Made by a program: the position numbers and the translations under genes. 64,000 nucleotides of DNA from Prunus persica (Eukaryota > Streptophyta > Magnoliopsida > Rosales > Rosaceae), in contig NC_034010.1 in the NCBI RefSeq assembly GCF_000346465.2, positions 12,448,367-12,512,366 of the forward strand, read 5' to 3'. The notes under the pieces were generated by a model. The model saw only the letters and a list, made by a program, of their open reading frames with translations, was not told the DNA's origin and ran no database searches. Positions 34,330 to 46,300 of this stretch are shown in pieces (position 1 is the first letter of the stretch; each line of letters opens with the position of its first letter).

Positions 34330-35580
34330 GGTTTCTCATTTTAACGACGTCATTTTAACGACTTAGTAGTCTATTACAATTTACAACGTCTACAATTTAT
34401 TAACACCGACGTGGTTTGTTGTTGTGGTAAGAATATTTTATTATTTTTATATCAAAATATTCAAAATAAATTTAAAATAAATCAGAAAATTGAAAAGTCA
34501 ACTCCTATGAAGTCATTGATATATTTTCTTCCACATAAACCTTGAAAAAATTCATTTTGAATAACAAAAATTTAAAATGACCATCCAAAACAAAATTGTT
34601 TTGATGAGTCATAAAATCACTTCTAGTTTTATGGTTTAGGGTTTAGAGTCTAGGGTTTAGAGATTAGGGTTGTTATTTATTGGGGTTTATTTTTAAAGTA
34701 TAATTTTTGGGTAGTCTAGGGTATATGTTAGGCTTTAAAACCATAAAACCTTTTATAAACTTAATTTTTTAAATTGTATAATTTAGTTTTATGGGTTTTG
34801 GGTATTAATTTTTAACGACGGTGGTTGCGTCGTGGAATACATATTTTACGTCGTACAGAAAAACATACGACATGGTTTACGCTTTAAACGACGTCATTTT
34901 AATATGTAAGTCGGTTTATATAATTTACAACGTTTTTAATTTCTTAACACCGACGTGGTTTCTCATTTTAACGACGTCATTTTAACGACTTAGTAGTCTA
35001 TTACAATTTACAACGTCTACAATTTATTTAACACCGACGTGGTTTGTTGTATGGTAAGAATATTTTATTATTTTTATATCAAAATATTCAAAATAAATAT
35101 AAAATAAATCAGAAAATTGAAAAGTCAACTCCTATGAAGTCATTGATATATTTTCTTCCACATAAACCTTGAAAAAATTCATTTTGAATAACAAAAATTT
35201 AAAATGACCATCCAAAACAAAATTGTTTTGATGAGTCATAAAATCACTTCTAGTTTTATGGTTTAGGGTTTAGAGTCTAGGGTTTAGAGATTAGGGTTGT
35301 TATTTATTGGGGTTTATTTTTGAAGTATAATTTTTGGGTAGTCTAGGGTATATGTTAGGCTTTAAAACCATAAAACCTTTTATAAACTTAATTTTTTAAA
35401 TTGTATAATTTAGTTTTATGGGTTTTGGGTATTAATTTTTAACGACGGTGGTTGCGTCGTGGAATACATATTTTACGTCGTACAGAAAAACATACGACAT
35501 GGTTTACGCTTTAAACGACGTCATTTTAATATGTAAGTCGGTTTATATAATTTACAACGTCTTTAATTTCTTAACACCGA
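34330..35580. repeat. Tandem duplication of about 620 bp in the CACTA element, with telomere-like words
   Basis: The block beginning TTCTCATTTTAACGACGTC is repeated with a period of about 617-629 bp (34330-34957 and 34957-35580). Each copy contains GGTTTAGGGTTTAGAGTC and further TTTAGGG-like words (34632-34676 and about 35257-35300). It lies between the two transposon genes and is non-coding. Confidence 0.85.
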
Positions 35581-35654
35581 CGTGGTTTTTCAGTCGTCGT
35601 TATATAAAAAATTCAAAATAAATTTAAAATTAATCCGAAAAATGAAGCTTCAAA

Positions 35655-35900
35655 ATGAACGGCCTTACGTTCTTAATCCGAAAAATGAAGTTTCCGTCGT
35701 GGAATATTAAATTTACGTCGGTACGGAATGGATTTATTGTTTTCATGCTTGGTTTCATGTATATGTTGGTTTCTTACTTGGTTTCATATATATGTTGTGT
35801 TCTTAATGGGTTTTGTGTTCTTGAAAATAAACTGAGACACGACGAATTTTAAGGCATACGACGACGATTACACAACGGTGTTTTTAAACTACCGTCGTTG
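35655..35900. other. Non-coding CACTA sequence before the gap
   Basis: AT-rich sequence with CGTCGTG and ACGACG motifs. No convincing coding region. It runs into the gap. Confidence 0.4.
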
Positions 35901-36418
35901 NNNNNNNNNNNNNNNNNNNNNNNNNNNNNNNNNNNNNNNNNNNNNNNNNNNNNNNNNNNNNNNNNNNNNNNNNNNNNNNNNNNNNNNNNNNNNNNNNNNN
36001 NNNNNNNNNNNNNNNNNNNNNNNNNNNNNNNNNNNNNNNNNNNNNNNNNNNNNNNNNNNNNNNNNNNNNNNNNNNNNNNNNNNNNNNNNNNNNNNNNNNN
36101 NNNNNNNNNNNNNNNNNNNNNNNNNNNNNNNNNNNNNNNNNNNNNNNNNNNNNNNNNNNNNNNNNNNNNNNNNNNNNNNNNNNNNNNNNNNNNNNNNNNN
36201 NNNNNNNNNNNNNNNNNNNNNNNNNNNNNNNNNNNNNNNNNNNNNNNNNNNNNNNNNNNNNNNNNNNNNNNNNNNNNNNNNNNNNNNNNNNNNNNNNNNN
36301 NNNNNNNNNNNNNNNNNNNNNNNNNNNNNNNNNNNNNNNNNNNNNNNNNNNNNNNNNNNNNNNNNNNNNNNNNNNNNNNNNNNNNNNNNNNNNNNNNNNN
36401 NNNNNNNNNNNNNNNNNN
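35901..36418. other. Assembly gap (518 N)
   Basis: A run of 518 N lies inside the CACTA element, immediately before the transposase reading frame. The 5' end of that gene is therefore missing from view. Confidence 1.
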
Positions 36419-39400
36419 GGAAGCATTTTGACTTGCTGTAGAAATCTCTAACTACAACACATATCCGTGTCCATGTGTAAATGCGTTAATTTGAAGTTGT
36501 TTGGGGTTGGAATTATAAGGGATCACTTATACTTTAATGGAATTGACCAAAGCTATAAGAATTGGACATTTCACGGAGAACCTTGGGAAGCAACTACTAA
36601 TGCTAGTAGAAATGTTGAAGAAGATGATGGCCATAGTAGGTACAGTTTTGTGTCTGAAGAAATTGATATGGATGATAATGATTTTGGTGATTTTGGTTCG
36701 GATCCGTATGAGTTTGCCAATGTGATTGGGGATGGAGATCAACCAATGTACCCTGGTTGTAGAAAGTACACGAAGTTATCGGCATTAGTGAAGTTGTATA
36801 ATTTGAAGGCAAAACATGGGATGAGTGATGTCTGTTTTACAGAATTATTGATACTTCGAGGCGATTTGCTTCCAGAAGGAAATACAATACCAACCTCCAT
36901 GTATGAGGCTAAAAAGACTTTGTGTGCATTGGGGCTGAGTTATGAGAAAATGCACGCATGCCCCAATGATTGCATCTTGTATAGGAAGGAGTATGAGGAT
37001 TCAACTAATTGTCCTACTTGTGGTATCTCAAGGTGGAAGGAAGGCAAAGATTCAATCTTGAAAGAGGGTGTGCCAGCTAAGGTGGTGTGGTATTTTCCCC
37101 CAATTCCAAGGTTTAAAAGGATGTTTCAATCACATGAGACAGCTAAGAGTTTGACTTGGTGGCATGCTGCTAGAAAATCAATTGACGGTCAGATGTCTCA
37201 TCCGGCGGATTCCCCGTCTTGGAAACTTCTTGATGATAAATGGCCTGAGTTTGGTAATGAGCCGAGAAACTTGAGATTGGCTCTTTCATCTGATGGATTC
37301 AATCCCCACAGTTCTCTAAGTAGCAGCTATAGTTGTTGGCCGGTTATCTTAGTTACATATAATCTCCCTCCATGGCTGTGCATGAAACGAAAGTTCATGA
37401 TGTTAACCTTATTGATTTCCGGTCCTAAACAACCCGGAAATGATATAGACGTCTACTTGGAGCCTTTGATTGATGATTTAAAATCCTTGTGGGTTGGGAT
37501 TAGAGGAGTGTATGATGCACATAATGGAGAATACTTTACACTCAGAGCTGCATTAATGTGGACAATTAATGATTTCCCCGCCTATGAAAACTTATCTGGT
37601 TGTGTTGTTAAAGGATATAAAGCTTGTCCAATATGCGGCGATGATACACCTAGTCACAGGTTGAAAAATGGCCACAAAATTTGTTACATTGGGCATAGAA
37701 AATGGTTACCAATCAATCATCCATATAGGAGGCAACGTGCAGCTTTTAATGGGAAACCTGAATATGGCATACCTCCCGAGCCATTAACCGGAGAAGAAGT
37801 GCTGCATATGGTTGAAAATGGTGACAGAGTTTGTTGGAAGAAGAAATCAATATTCTTTGATCTCGAGTATTGGAAATACCTTCCTGTAAGGCATGCCCTA
37901 GATGTTATGCACATTGAGAAGAATGTTTGCGATAGTATCATTGGTACATTGCTGGAGATCCCTGGAAAAAATAAAGATGGGATTGCTGCTCGATTAGATT
38001 TATTGAACATGGGGGTCAAAACTGATTTGCAACCCGAGTATGGAGAAAGACGTACTCGTTTGCCTCCTGGGCCTTGGAATTTGTCAAGAGCAGAGAAGAG
38101 AGAGGTTTGCAATTCTTTCTATGGTATGAAGGTCCCTGAAGGTTATTCTTCAAATATTAAAAATCTTGTATCTTTACAAGATTCAAGACTTCTTGGCCTT
38201 AAATCACATGATTGTCATACCTTAATGCAACAATTGCTCCCTGTGGCAATTCGTTCTGTTTTGGAGAAGCCTGCAAGGTATGCAATAACTCGTTTGTGCT
38301 TCTTCTTCAATGCTATATGTGCAAAGACTGTTGATGTTTCCAAGCTAGATAAGTTGGAAGAAGATGTAGTAGTTACTCTGTGTTTGCTTGAGAAGTACTT
38401 TCCCCCTTCATTCTTTGATATCATGGTTCATCTAGTAGTACATCTTGTCAGAGAAGTTCGTCTATGTGGGCCAGTATATTTTAGGTGGATGTATCCGTTT
38501 GAAAGATATATGAAAGTGCTGAAGGGGTATGTTCAGAATCGTACTCGTCCCGAAGGTTGCATTGCTGAGCGGTATATAGCTGAAGAAGCGGTAGAGTGTT
38601 GTACTCAGCATTTATCTGATGTTAGTACAGTTGGAGTGCCTTCAAGCCAAAAGATGGGAGTTTCAAAGCCATTATCAGGTTGCACAGTGAGCGTAGTTGA
38701 TCAGGACCTGTTGAATCAAGCACATCTATATGTCTTGGAGAATACAGAGGAAGTCCTACCTTATATCGAGTACGTATGAGCTTTATTCTTTAAGTTTCCA
38801 TTTTAAATTATTTCTCATGTTTATCTTCTATATTTAGGACCGTAATGCTTGAATTTTTCGTGTCATGTAGGCAACATATGATTCACATCAAGACTGCTTA
38901 TCCAAAATTTAGAAAGAGAACAAAGTGGCTGCAGGATAAGCACAATAGCACTTTCATTCAATGGCTACGCTTCAAGGTATATATTGTTGAATAACATATT
39001 TCTCTTTTAATTTTCTTCTTATTTATATGTTAGATTGAATTAAGATATGATTAATTTGCAGGTTCAAAGTGAACTTGAGGAAGACAATCATGGCGTATCA
39101 GAAAATTTAAGGTGGCTAGCAGCTGGTCCAAACATGTCAGTGCCATTATATAGGAGCTATCTTATTAAAGGTATTAAATTCAATATCAAGGCACAAGATG
39201 ATGTGCGGACAACTCAAAATAGTGGAGTTTATTTACTTGCACATACCATGCAAGTTGCTAGTGCCAAGGATAAAAACCCAATTCTCTCAAATATGGGTTT
39301 CTATGGTGTCATTCAAGAAATTTGGGACCTTGACTACCAAAAGTTTACAATCCCAGTCTTTAGGTGTGATTGGATAGATAGTTCTGGTCTTGTAGTCGAC

Positions 39401-39706
39401 GAACTTGGATTTACCCTTGTAGATTTGAGTAAAATTGGACATAGGAATGACCAATTTGTTTTGGCTTCTCAAGTCAAACAAATATTTTTTGTTGACGACC
39501 CGATGCATCGTGGTTGGTCGGTAGTGTTATCAATGCCTAATAGAGAATATAATGATGTTATTGGTGATGAAGTCTTAGGTGATGTGATAATTGGGTGTGA
39601 GCCATTTACTAGAGGGATGCCAAATGTTGACACATTTGATGAACTGGTGGGTGAGTTAGGCGGTCAAAATATTCGAGATGGGTGTGAAGATATATGGATT
39701 GAATGA
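36419..39706 (+). CDS. TNP2-type CACTA transposase (3 visible exons, 5' end in gap)
   Basis: Exons about 36467-38769, 38871-38976 and 39061-39706 join in frame. Order of parts: a transposase-associated zinc-binding start (CKCVN, RDHLYFNGIDQSYKNW, FHGEPW), the tnp2 core (HACPNDCILYR, CPTCGISRWK, SDGFNPHSSLSSSYSCWP, YNLPPWLCMKRKFM, GPKQPGNDIDVYL, HALDVMHIEKNVCDS), a DUF4218 region (FFDIMVHLVVHLVREV, WMYPFERYMKVLKGYV) and a DUF4216 region (GFYGVIQEIWDLDY, FRCDWID). It should bind element ends and cut and paste the element. The CPC pattern TYPCPCVNA is read in another frame from CVNLKLFGV, so a one-base shift near 36480, or a sequence error next to the gap, breaks the N-terminus. From there on the frame is clean. 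Confidence 0.85.
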
Positions 39707-39779
39707 TGCTTATGTAATTGGCAGTGTATGACATTAATTTTGTAATATATTGTAATGTGATTTCTTCACTTTCTACGTT

Positions 39780-41318
39780 CAAATAAAACACGACGTTATT
39801 GTGAACCAGTTATTCAGCATATTTACCGACGTCTTAAAGCAACGTAACAATGAAGAACCACGACGCAATTGTGAAGCAATTATTCAGGATATCACGTCGG
39901 GGAAGGATTAAGAACCGCCATGTAATTCAAAATAACACGACTCCAATCCCATAATACCGACGTCTAAAAAACGAGATATATAATCTGAACGTTAAAAAAT
40001 ACGACGTCATCATACATTTTCCACGTCGCAAGTTCTTTTATAAACGAAGAGGAACGAAATGAATTCCGACGGAAATTCATTATAACCGCCGTCTAATAAC
40101 AATTAAACGACGTTATTTGTAATACGGCTCTCATCATAATCAACGCCGTCTATATGTTCTGTAATACGGCTCTCATTTATTTGGAACCGACGTTGTTTAG
40201 AAGTTCAACGTCGTCTATATTATTAAGTGCGTCGTGAGTAATGATGATAGATATAAATACAACGTCGACTATATAAATGCCACCGACGTTGTTTCGCATT
40301 TCAACGTCAACTGTATAAATACATACGTCGTAAATAATGACACTGACAACTATTTCCACGTCATCTTTTTTAGAAATATCGAAGTGGAAAATTTAGTTCA
40401 CGACGGTTGTTTGTAAATAAGAGACGTAGTATATTTCAATAACGTCGTCTTCTCATGTATTTAAAGACGTCATATTTTTTCTTGTCGTGTAAATTATATT
40501 TAACGGCGTAAAATTTTAGTTGTCGTCGTTGTATGTATATCTTGCGGCCTTGTTCTTTTAACATGTGTCATATTTTTCCTTTTTAACGACGGTGATTTGT
40601 TTGAGTTGGTCGTCTATTCTCATCCTCGACTATTTTCTAGAACTTTAGCAGACTAAACACGTCTGTTTTTATTGTTTTCCGACGTTGTTTTATTTAACAA
40701 CGTCTAATATTTATCGTCGTTGTTTGTTTCTGAAAATATGACGTATAAATTTTGTAATACGACTCTCATATATTTGTAACCGACGTTGTTTCGTTTTTCA
40801 ACGTCTACTCAATAAATACATACGTCGTAAATAATGACACTGACAACTATTTCCACGTCATCTTTTATCGAAAAATCGAAGTGGAAAATTAATTTTACGA
40901 CGGCTGTTTTTATATATGCGACGTAGTAGGTATCAATAACGTCGTCTTCTAATGTATTTAAAGACGTCAAATTTTTTATTGTCGTGAAAATGATATTTAA
41001 CGGCGTCGTTTTTTTATTTCCGTCGTTGTATGTCTATCTTGCGGCCTTGTTCTCTTAATATGTGTCATATTTTTCCTTTTTAACGACGGTTTTTTTAGAG
41101 AGTTGGTCGTCTATTCTCATCCTCGACTGCTTTTTTAGATCTTTTTGCAGTACAAAGACGTCGTTTTGTATTTGTTGATGACGTTGTATATTTTAACAAC
41201 GACGGTGATTTAGCGTCGTGGTATATGAGGGAAAAGATAACGGTGGATTCCACGACCATTGAAAAATCGAATACACGACGGTGATTTACCGTCGTCTTTT
41301 TGCTTTTTTGTAGTAGTG
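39780..41318. repeat. 3' non-coding and subterminal region of CACTA with dense CGTCGT motifs
   Basis: About 1.5 kb after the transposase stop codon is built of ACGACG, CGTCGT, ACGTCG and GACGT words spaced every 15-40 bp. It includes a duplicated block: 40281-40665 and 40777-41162 share ACATACGTCGTAAATAATG and CTTGCGGCCTTGTTC with a period of about 497 bp. It ends in the terminal inverted repeat at 41318. Confidence 0.85.
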
Positions 41319-42269
41319 TACTTCATATCATATAGTTTTTTATTTTTCAACACATCCGAAATCTCTGCTTTTAAATGGAGAAGCAAACAGCCATAGCCTC
41401 TTCTTGTCTCTTCCTTTTATACATCGCCACGTTTACAGGTTAGTGCTACAAAAACAGATATACATGTTCTTGATAATCATAGATTATAATTGTAGCCACA
41501 AATTATTATTTAGACAAAGAAAAATGTATTTATATTGTCATATTTACTCTTTGTCCCTTGCATTTGATATATAGCGGCAGAAGTTCTTGAAGCACATCAT
41601 CACCATCATCGTCATAATCATCATGGTTCTGTGAAGTTTTTCGTTTTCGGGGACTCATATGCTAATATTGGAAATACTGGAAAATCTGTGTCTGCTTCAT
41701 GGAAGGAACCTTATGGCATCAATTTTTCGGGAAAGTCAGCTGATCGATTTTCAGATAGTCTCGTGCTCACTGATTATGTAGGTTCCTTTTCCCTCTCTTA
41801 AGAGTATTTTCCTCAGTCCAAAAATATATGTTAGATTACGAGTCTATGTTTGCCTCTGTAGTTGAATTTTACTTTTTCTAGTATGTTTGCATGTGAAATA
41901 TTTGACAAGAAATTATTCTTCATATATTATTTAGGGAGCTTTAGTTTTCACACATAAAATACTTTACTAATTTGAAAGATAGATATACAATTTTACTTAA
42001 TTAATATAAGACCAAAGACAATAAAGTAACACCTACTTTTACTAAAATAACATTGAAGAGCACTAAAATTACTACATGTGCCATTGTGCTTTATTGTCAA
42101 ATATAGATATTTAGTTTTTACCCACTCAAAACTTACAGTCAAAACGACATAACAAGACTCAAAACAGAACAAAAAACGACACTACTCAAATTGAATCAGT
42201 TCCAAAAACCCTTTCGCGCGACCTTTCATCTTCAACTACAGAAACTCAGACGATAGTTCCACACTGACC

Positions 42270-42921
42270 ACCAACAACAACGAGCAGCAACGACGACGAG
42301 GAACGACGACCAGCAACAACGACGAGCAACGACCACCACCAACAACGACAACCACTGACGACTATCGAAGCGATTTTCACTCTCTTGGGAAAAATACAGT
42401 AAGAAAATGACCCTCTAACACAGATTTGTCTTCGATTTTAGGGATTACACATTTTTGCTGTTGTTCTTTATGCAATGCAGTTTTTGGAAAAATGGATGAA
42501 TTGTTGGATTCAAAACTACTCTTCGTTTAGGTTTTGCTTCGTTTATAGGGATTAAGGATTTCTGAAATTTTACTTACTGTTCATTCTTCATTCTACAATG
42601 TAGTTTAGGGTTTATGGGAATGTTATAACTGCTCATGAAGTTAAACGTGTTTTGATATTCAGTACTGTCTTTGCATTTTGATTTCTGGTTGTTTGTACTA
42701 AATTTTGAACCAGAAACTGCAATGCAGTTTCTGGTTCCATAATCCAATTTCAGAGTTCTTTTTGCTATGGTTTATGGGAATGTGATAACTGCTCATGAAT
42801 TTACATGTGTTTTGATATTAGTTTTAGCTACTGTCTTTGCATTTTGATTTCTGGTTGTTTGTACTAAATTTTGAACCAGAAACTGCAATGCAGTTTCTGG
42901 TTCCATAATTCAATTTCATAG
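42270..42921. repeat. Left long inverted repeat of the MULE
   Basis: Begins around a CAACAACGACGAGCAACGAC-like simple region and includes ACAGATTTGTCTTCGATTTTAG and two tandem copies of a block of about 170 bp ending in the CTGCAATGCAG palindrome (42713 and 42882). Its complement is at 51400-51975. The right part is cut by the N gap. Confidence 0.8.
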
Positions 42922-42922
42922 T

Positions 42923-43253
42923 NNNNNNNNNNNNNNNNNNNNNNNNNNNNNNNNNNNNNNNNNNNNNNNNNNNNNNNNNNNNNNNNNNNNNNNNNNNNNN
43001 NNNNNNNNNNNNNNNNNNNNNNNNNNNNNNNNNNNNNNNNNNNNNNNNNNNNNNNNNNNNNNNNNNNNNNNNNNNNNNNNNNNNNNNNNNNNNNNNNNNN
43101 NNNNNNNNNNNNNNNNNNNNNNNNNNNNNNNNNNNNNNNNNNNNNNNNNNNNNNNNNNNNNNNNNNNNNNNNNNNNNNNNNNNNNNNNNNNNNNNNNNNN
43201 NNNNNNNNNNNNNNNNNNNNNNNNNNNNNNNNNNNNNNNNNNNNNNNNNNNNN
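42923..43253. other. Assembly gap (331 N)
   Basis: A run of 331 N lies inside the left part of the MULE, just upstream of the first visible exon of the Ulp1-like gene. A local collapse of the tandem blocks seen on its left side is a plausible cause. Confidence 1.
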
Positions 43254-43326
43254 CATCAAATTTTGAGCAGCAGTTTCTGGTTGTTGTTGCAGATTTGCCC
43301 ACAAAACTGCAGTGCATATCCACAAA

Positions 43327-46300
43327 ATGGAACAAGAAATGTCACCACAAAAGAATGAAGCTGAAAACCCACCCAAAGCGCAGAATCAAAACGATGGCTC
43401 AAAGGATCAAAACAAAGCCAAAGCCAAACTATGATCGGAAAGCAAAGCACCCGGACTATGTCCAATTTCGGTGCAATGCCTATGCTTTCAACAGCATCAT
43501 TAGAGACATAAAGGACAAGCTCAATGAAAGGCAGAAGAAGCTTCTCAAGAAAACCCCTTTCTGGAACTTGATCGAGCTGTTTTACCGCCAGAGAATTGAC
43601 ATGAATAACATGAATAAGTCGGACATTGACTTAGCACAGCTGCTCAAGACATTTGATCCGGATACAAAGTCCTTCAAATTTGGAACCAAATCGTTCCAAA
43701 TCACAAGCAATGCAGTGACTCAGATTCTAGGACTGCCAAATGAAGGCAAATCTGTCAAACTTGTCAATGATAGGTACACTGCTACCTTCAGAACAAGGCA
43801 CTTTGGAGAAAAGGGAAAACCTTCAAAAAACCAGGTAGAAGCAGAATTACAAAAGACAATTGCCTTGGCAAACCAACCGAAGAAAGAAAAGGCAAAGACA
43901 GAGCAAAAGAAAAAAACGAACAAAGGAAAAGAAAAGAAAGAAGCTGAAGAAGAAGAAGAAGAAGAAGTTGATTACGACAAGGAGGTGGTCAGCCTAATAT
44001 TGATTCTGCTGTGCATGACATTCCTTTTTTCCAACTCTTCATCTACTTTGCATTGGAAATTATTTGAGCACTGCGTGAATCTAGACACACTTTCAAGCTA
44101 TTCGTGGGCAAGAGCTGTTTCAGACTACATGAATGAATCCTTGACCGCAAAAGCAAAAGCAAAAGCAAAGAAGGGAGGAGAAGCCTCTATAGGAGCTGTT
44201 TCGGGTTGCACTATCCTAATATTGGTAAGTAAACAGTGGCTTATGCAATGCATTTTGAGTTTTAGGCAATGCAGTTTCCATTTAGTGCAATGCAGTTTCC
44301 ATTTACTGCAATGCAGAAATGGAAACTGCAGTAAATGGAAACTGCAATGCAGTTTCTGTTTTATCCTATGCAGTTTCCAACCTAATTTCTGATATATCTT
44401 GTTTTTGAACTGTGCAGTTTCTACTGTGTGAGAGGACAAACATCATACAACCAATCCTTGGCAAGGAGAAAGAAACTCCTGCCATTCTTAAATGGAGTCT
44501 TGTGGAACTCCACACAAGATTCAACCAAATAAAGGACTTGAATGACATCGAGGTATGCAATTTATCGCATGTTCTGTTTTAATGTATCTTGAATGTGAAT
44601 CCATGCTAAATCATTCTCATTGTACAGGGTATTTTCAAAACTCCTAAAAAGCGAAAAACTACCAGGGAAGAGGAAGACACTGTTGAGAAGGTAATTGAAA
44701 TCTGTATACAGTGCATTGCAGTTTGTGTTTTCTACATTGCAGTTTGCATTTTATCCAATGCAGTTTCTGAATCATTCAATCTCATTGTACAGGGTATTTT
44801 GAAAACATATAAAAAGAGAAAAACTACCGGAGAAGAGGGAGACCCTCTTGACAAGGTATAAGAATCTCTAAACAGTGAATTATGCATTTCAGTTTTCGTT
44901 TCCTCCAATGCAATGCAGTTTCTAATTAGTTTCTGTTCAATATGCAGGAAAAAGAAAAAGAAGATGATGAGGGAAAACCTGATGATGCAATTCAAGACCT
45001 CTTGGTGAAGTCCATGACAGACCAAATCAACTACCGCCAACAACAAGATCCTAGCTTCGTTTGCCCAGAAAGATTACAACTGTGGAAGGATGAAAAGAAT
45101 GAAGACAGTGAGAAGAAAATGAAGGAATTGTGGGATATATTTATCCAAGCAGAAAAGAGATCAAAGGAGCTGGAAGTGGAGTTGGCAACATACATAGAGA
45201 AATTAGATAATGAAGAATGTGTGACTGCCACCATGACAGTGGAATCTACAGTTCAGCTTAATGAAATACAAAATCTGAAAAGGAGGATTGCAGAATTGGA
45301 AGGCAAGGAAACTGGTATTGACATGGAGAAGATTTCCAAGAAAAAGGAGATTCAAGAAAAGTACAAGGCAGAAATTGAAAGCTTGTTGTCAGACCCAACA
45401 ATCTTTGAAATGGAGATGGATCTGCCTACAAAACAACCAACACAACCAGTTGAAGAGAAAGAAGAAGAAAAGAAAGAAGAAGAGAAGCAACAAGAAGAGA
45501 GAGAAGAAGAGAAGAAGCAAGATGCTCCAACACCTGATGTTCCTTCAAGAGTACAAAGGGTGAAGAACAGAGAAAGAAAGAGGCTTCAAGCATCTTGCTA
45601 TGTGTACGAAAAAAATAAGAAAACAAAAAAGGAGGCAAAAAAGGATGATGAAGAACTACCACAATTCAAGCTTATCTCTTCCGAGGAGGTATGCAATTAG
45701 TTCAAGCTGCTGTTTTTTTCTATTTTCTGCATTGCAGAAACAGAAACTGCAATGCAGTTTCCGTTTCCTGCAATGCAGTGTGTTATCTGCTTTACAGAAA
45801 TGGAAACTGCATTGCAGTTTCTGTTTTATCGAATGAAGTTTCTAATTAGTTTCCTTTCAATCTGCAGTTAACACAAGAGGCATCTCAGCCCGATGCCACA
45901 AATCCAATTCCTGACCCCCCTAAAGGAACGAGCCTTAATGATTCAATACCTGTGGATCTACAACAATCAAGTGATGAAGATGAAGCACAAAAAAAGCAAA
46001 CAAAGAAAAAACTAGGATGGGGTCAGAAAAAGGTGTGGCAGAAAATTCCAAAGCCGGACAGGGAAAGCATTGAAAAACACTACTTAAGCACTCAACTTCG
46101 GTAACATCTCTATTCCAAAATAACAATTCTTTCATCTTTTAATTACAATTAAACTAAAACTAATCTTGTGAATTTCATGTATTCGAATCCACAGTGATAT
46201 CTTTTGGGCAGGACTCAATGATGAGAAAGTGACAAACCATGATCTCAAAGATATTGTATGGGACCTGGAACTGTCACAAAACGTAAGTATTTACCAATTC

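Larger units (their letters stand above)
27327..41318 (+). mobile_element. CACTA (En/Spm) DNA transposon, about 14 kb
   Basis: The left end is CACTACTACAAAAAG and the right end CTTTTTTGTAGTAGTG, so the inverted termini match for 13 bp or more and both sides continue into AAAGACGACC-type sequence. It encodes a TNP2-type transposase (36419-39706) and a Transposase_24/Ulp1 gene (30431-33975), both on the plus strand, and carries an RPN6 gene fragment (28414-28785). ACGACGGT, ACCGTCGT and related words recur across all non-coding parts. The 3-bp flanks differ (CCC on the left, TAC on the right), so the usual 3-bp target duplication is not seen and the element or its flanks were rearranged. It contains an assembly gap. 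Confidence 0.9.

Noticed and set aside
34632..34676. Interstitial telomere array
   Set aside because: Only a few degenerate TTTAGGG-like units, part of a transposon duplication, not a true telomeric array.
35878..36441. Long open frames across the N run
   Set aside because: They consist of undetermined bases and carry no information.
42864..43376. Long minus-strand open frames over the second gap
   Set aside because: Same reason: the frame is open because of N bases.
43720..43923. Phe/Ser-rich minus-strand frames opposite the Ulp1-like and coiled-coil exons
   Set aside because: Antisense shadows of Lys/Glu-rich coding sequence.
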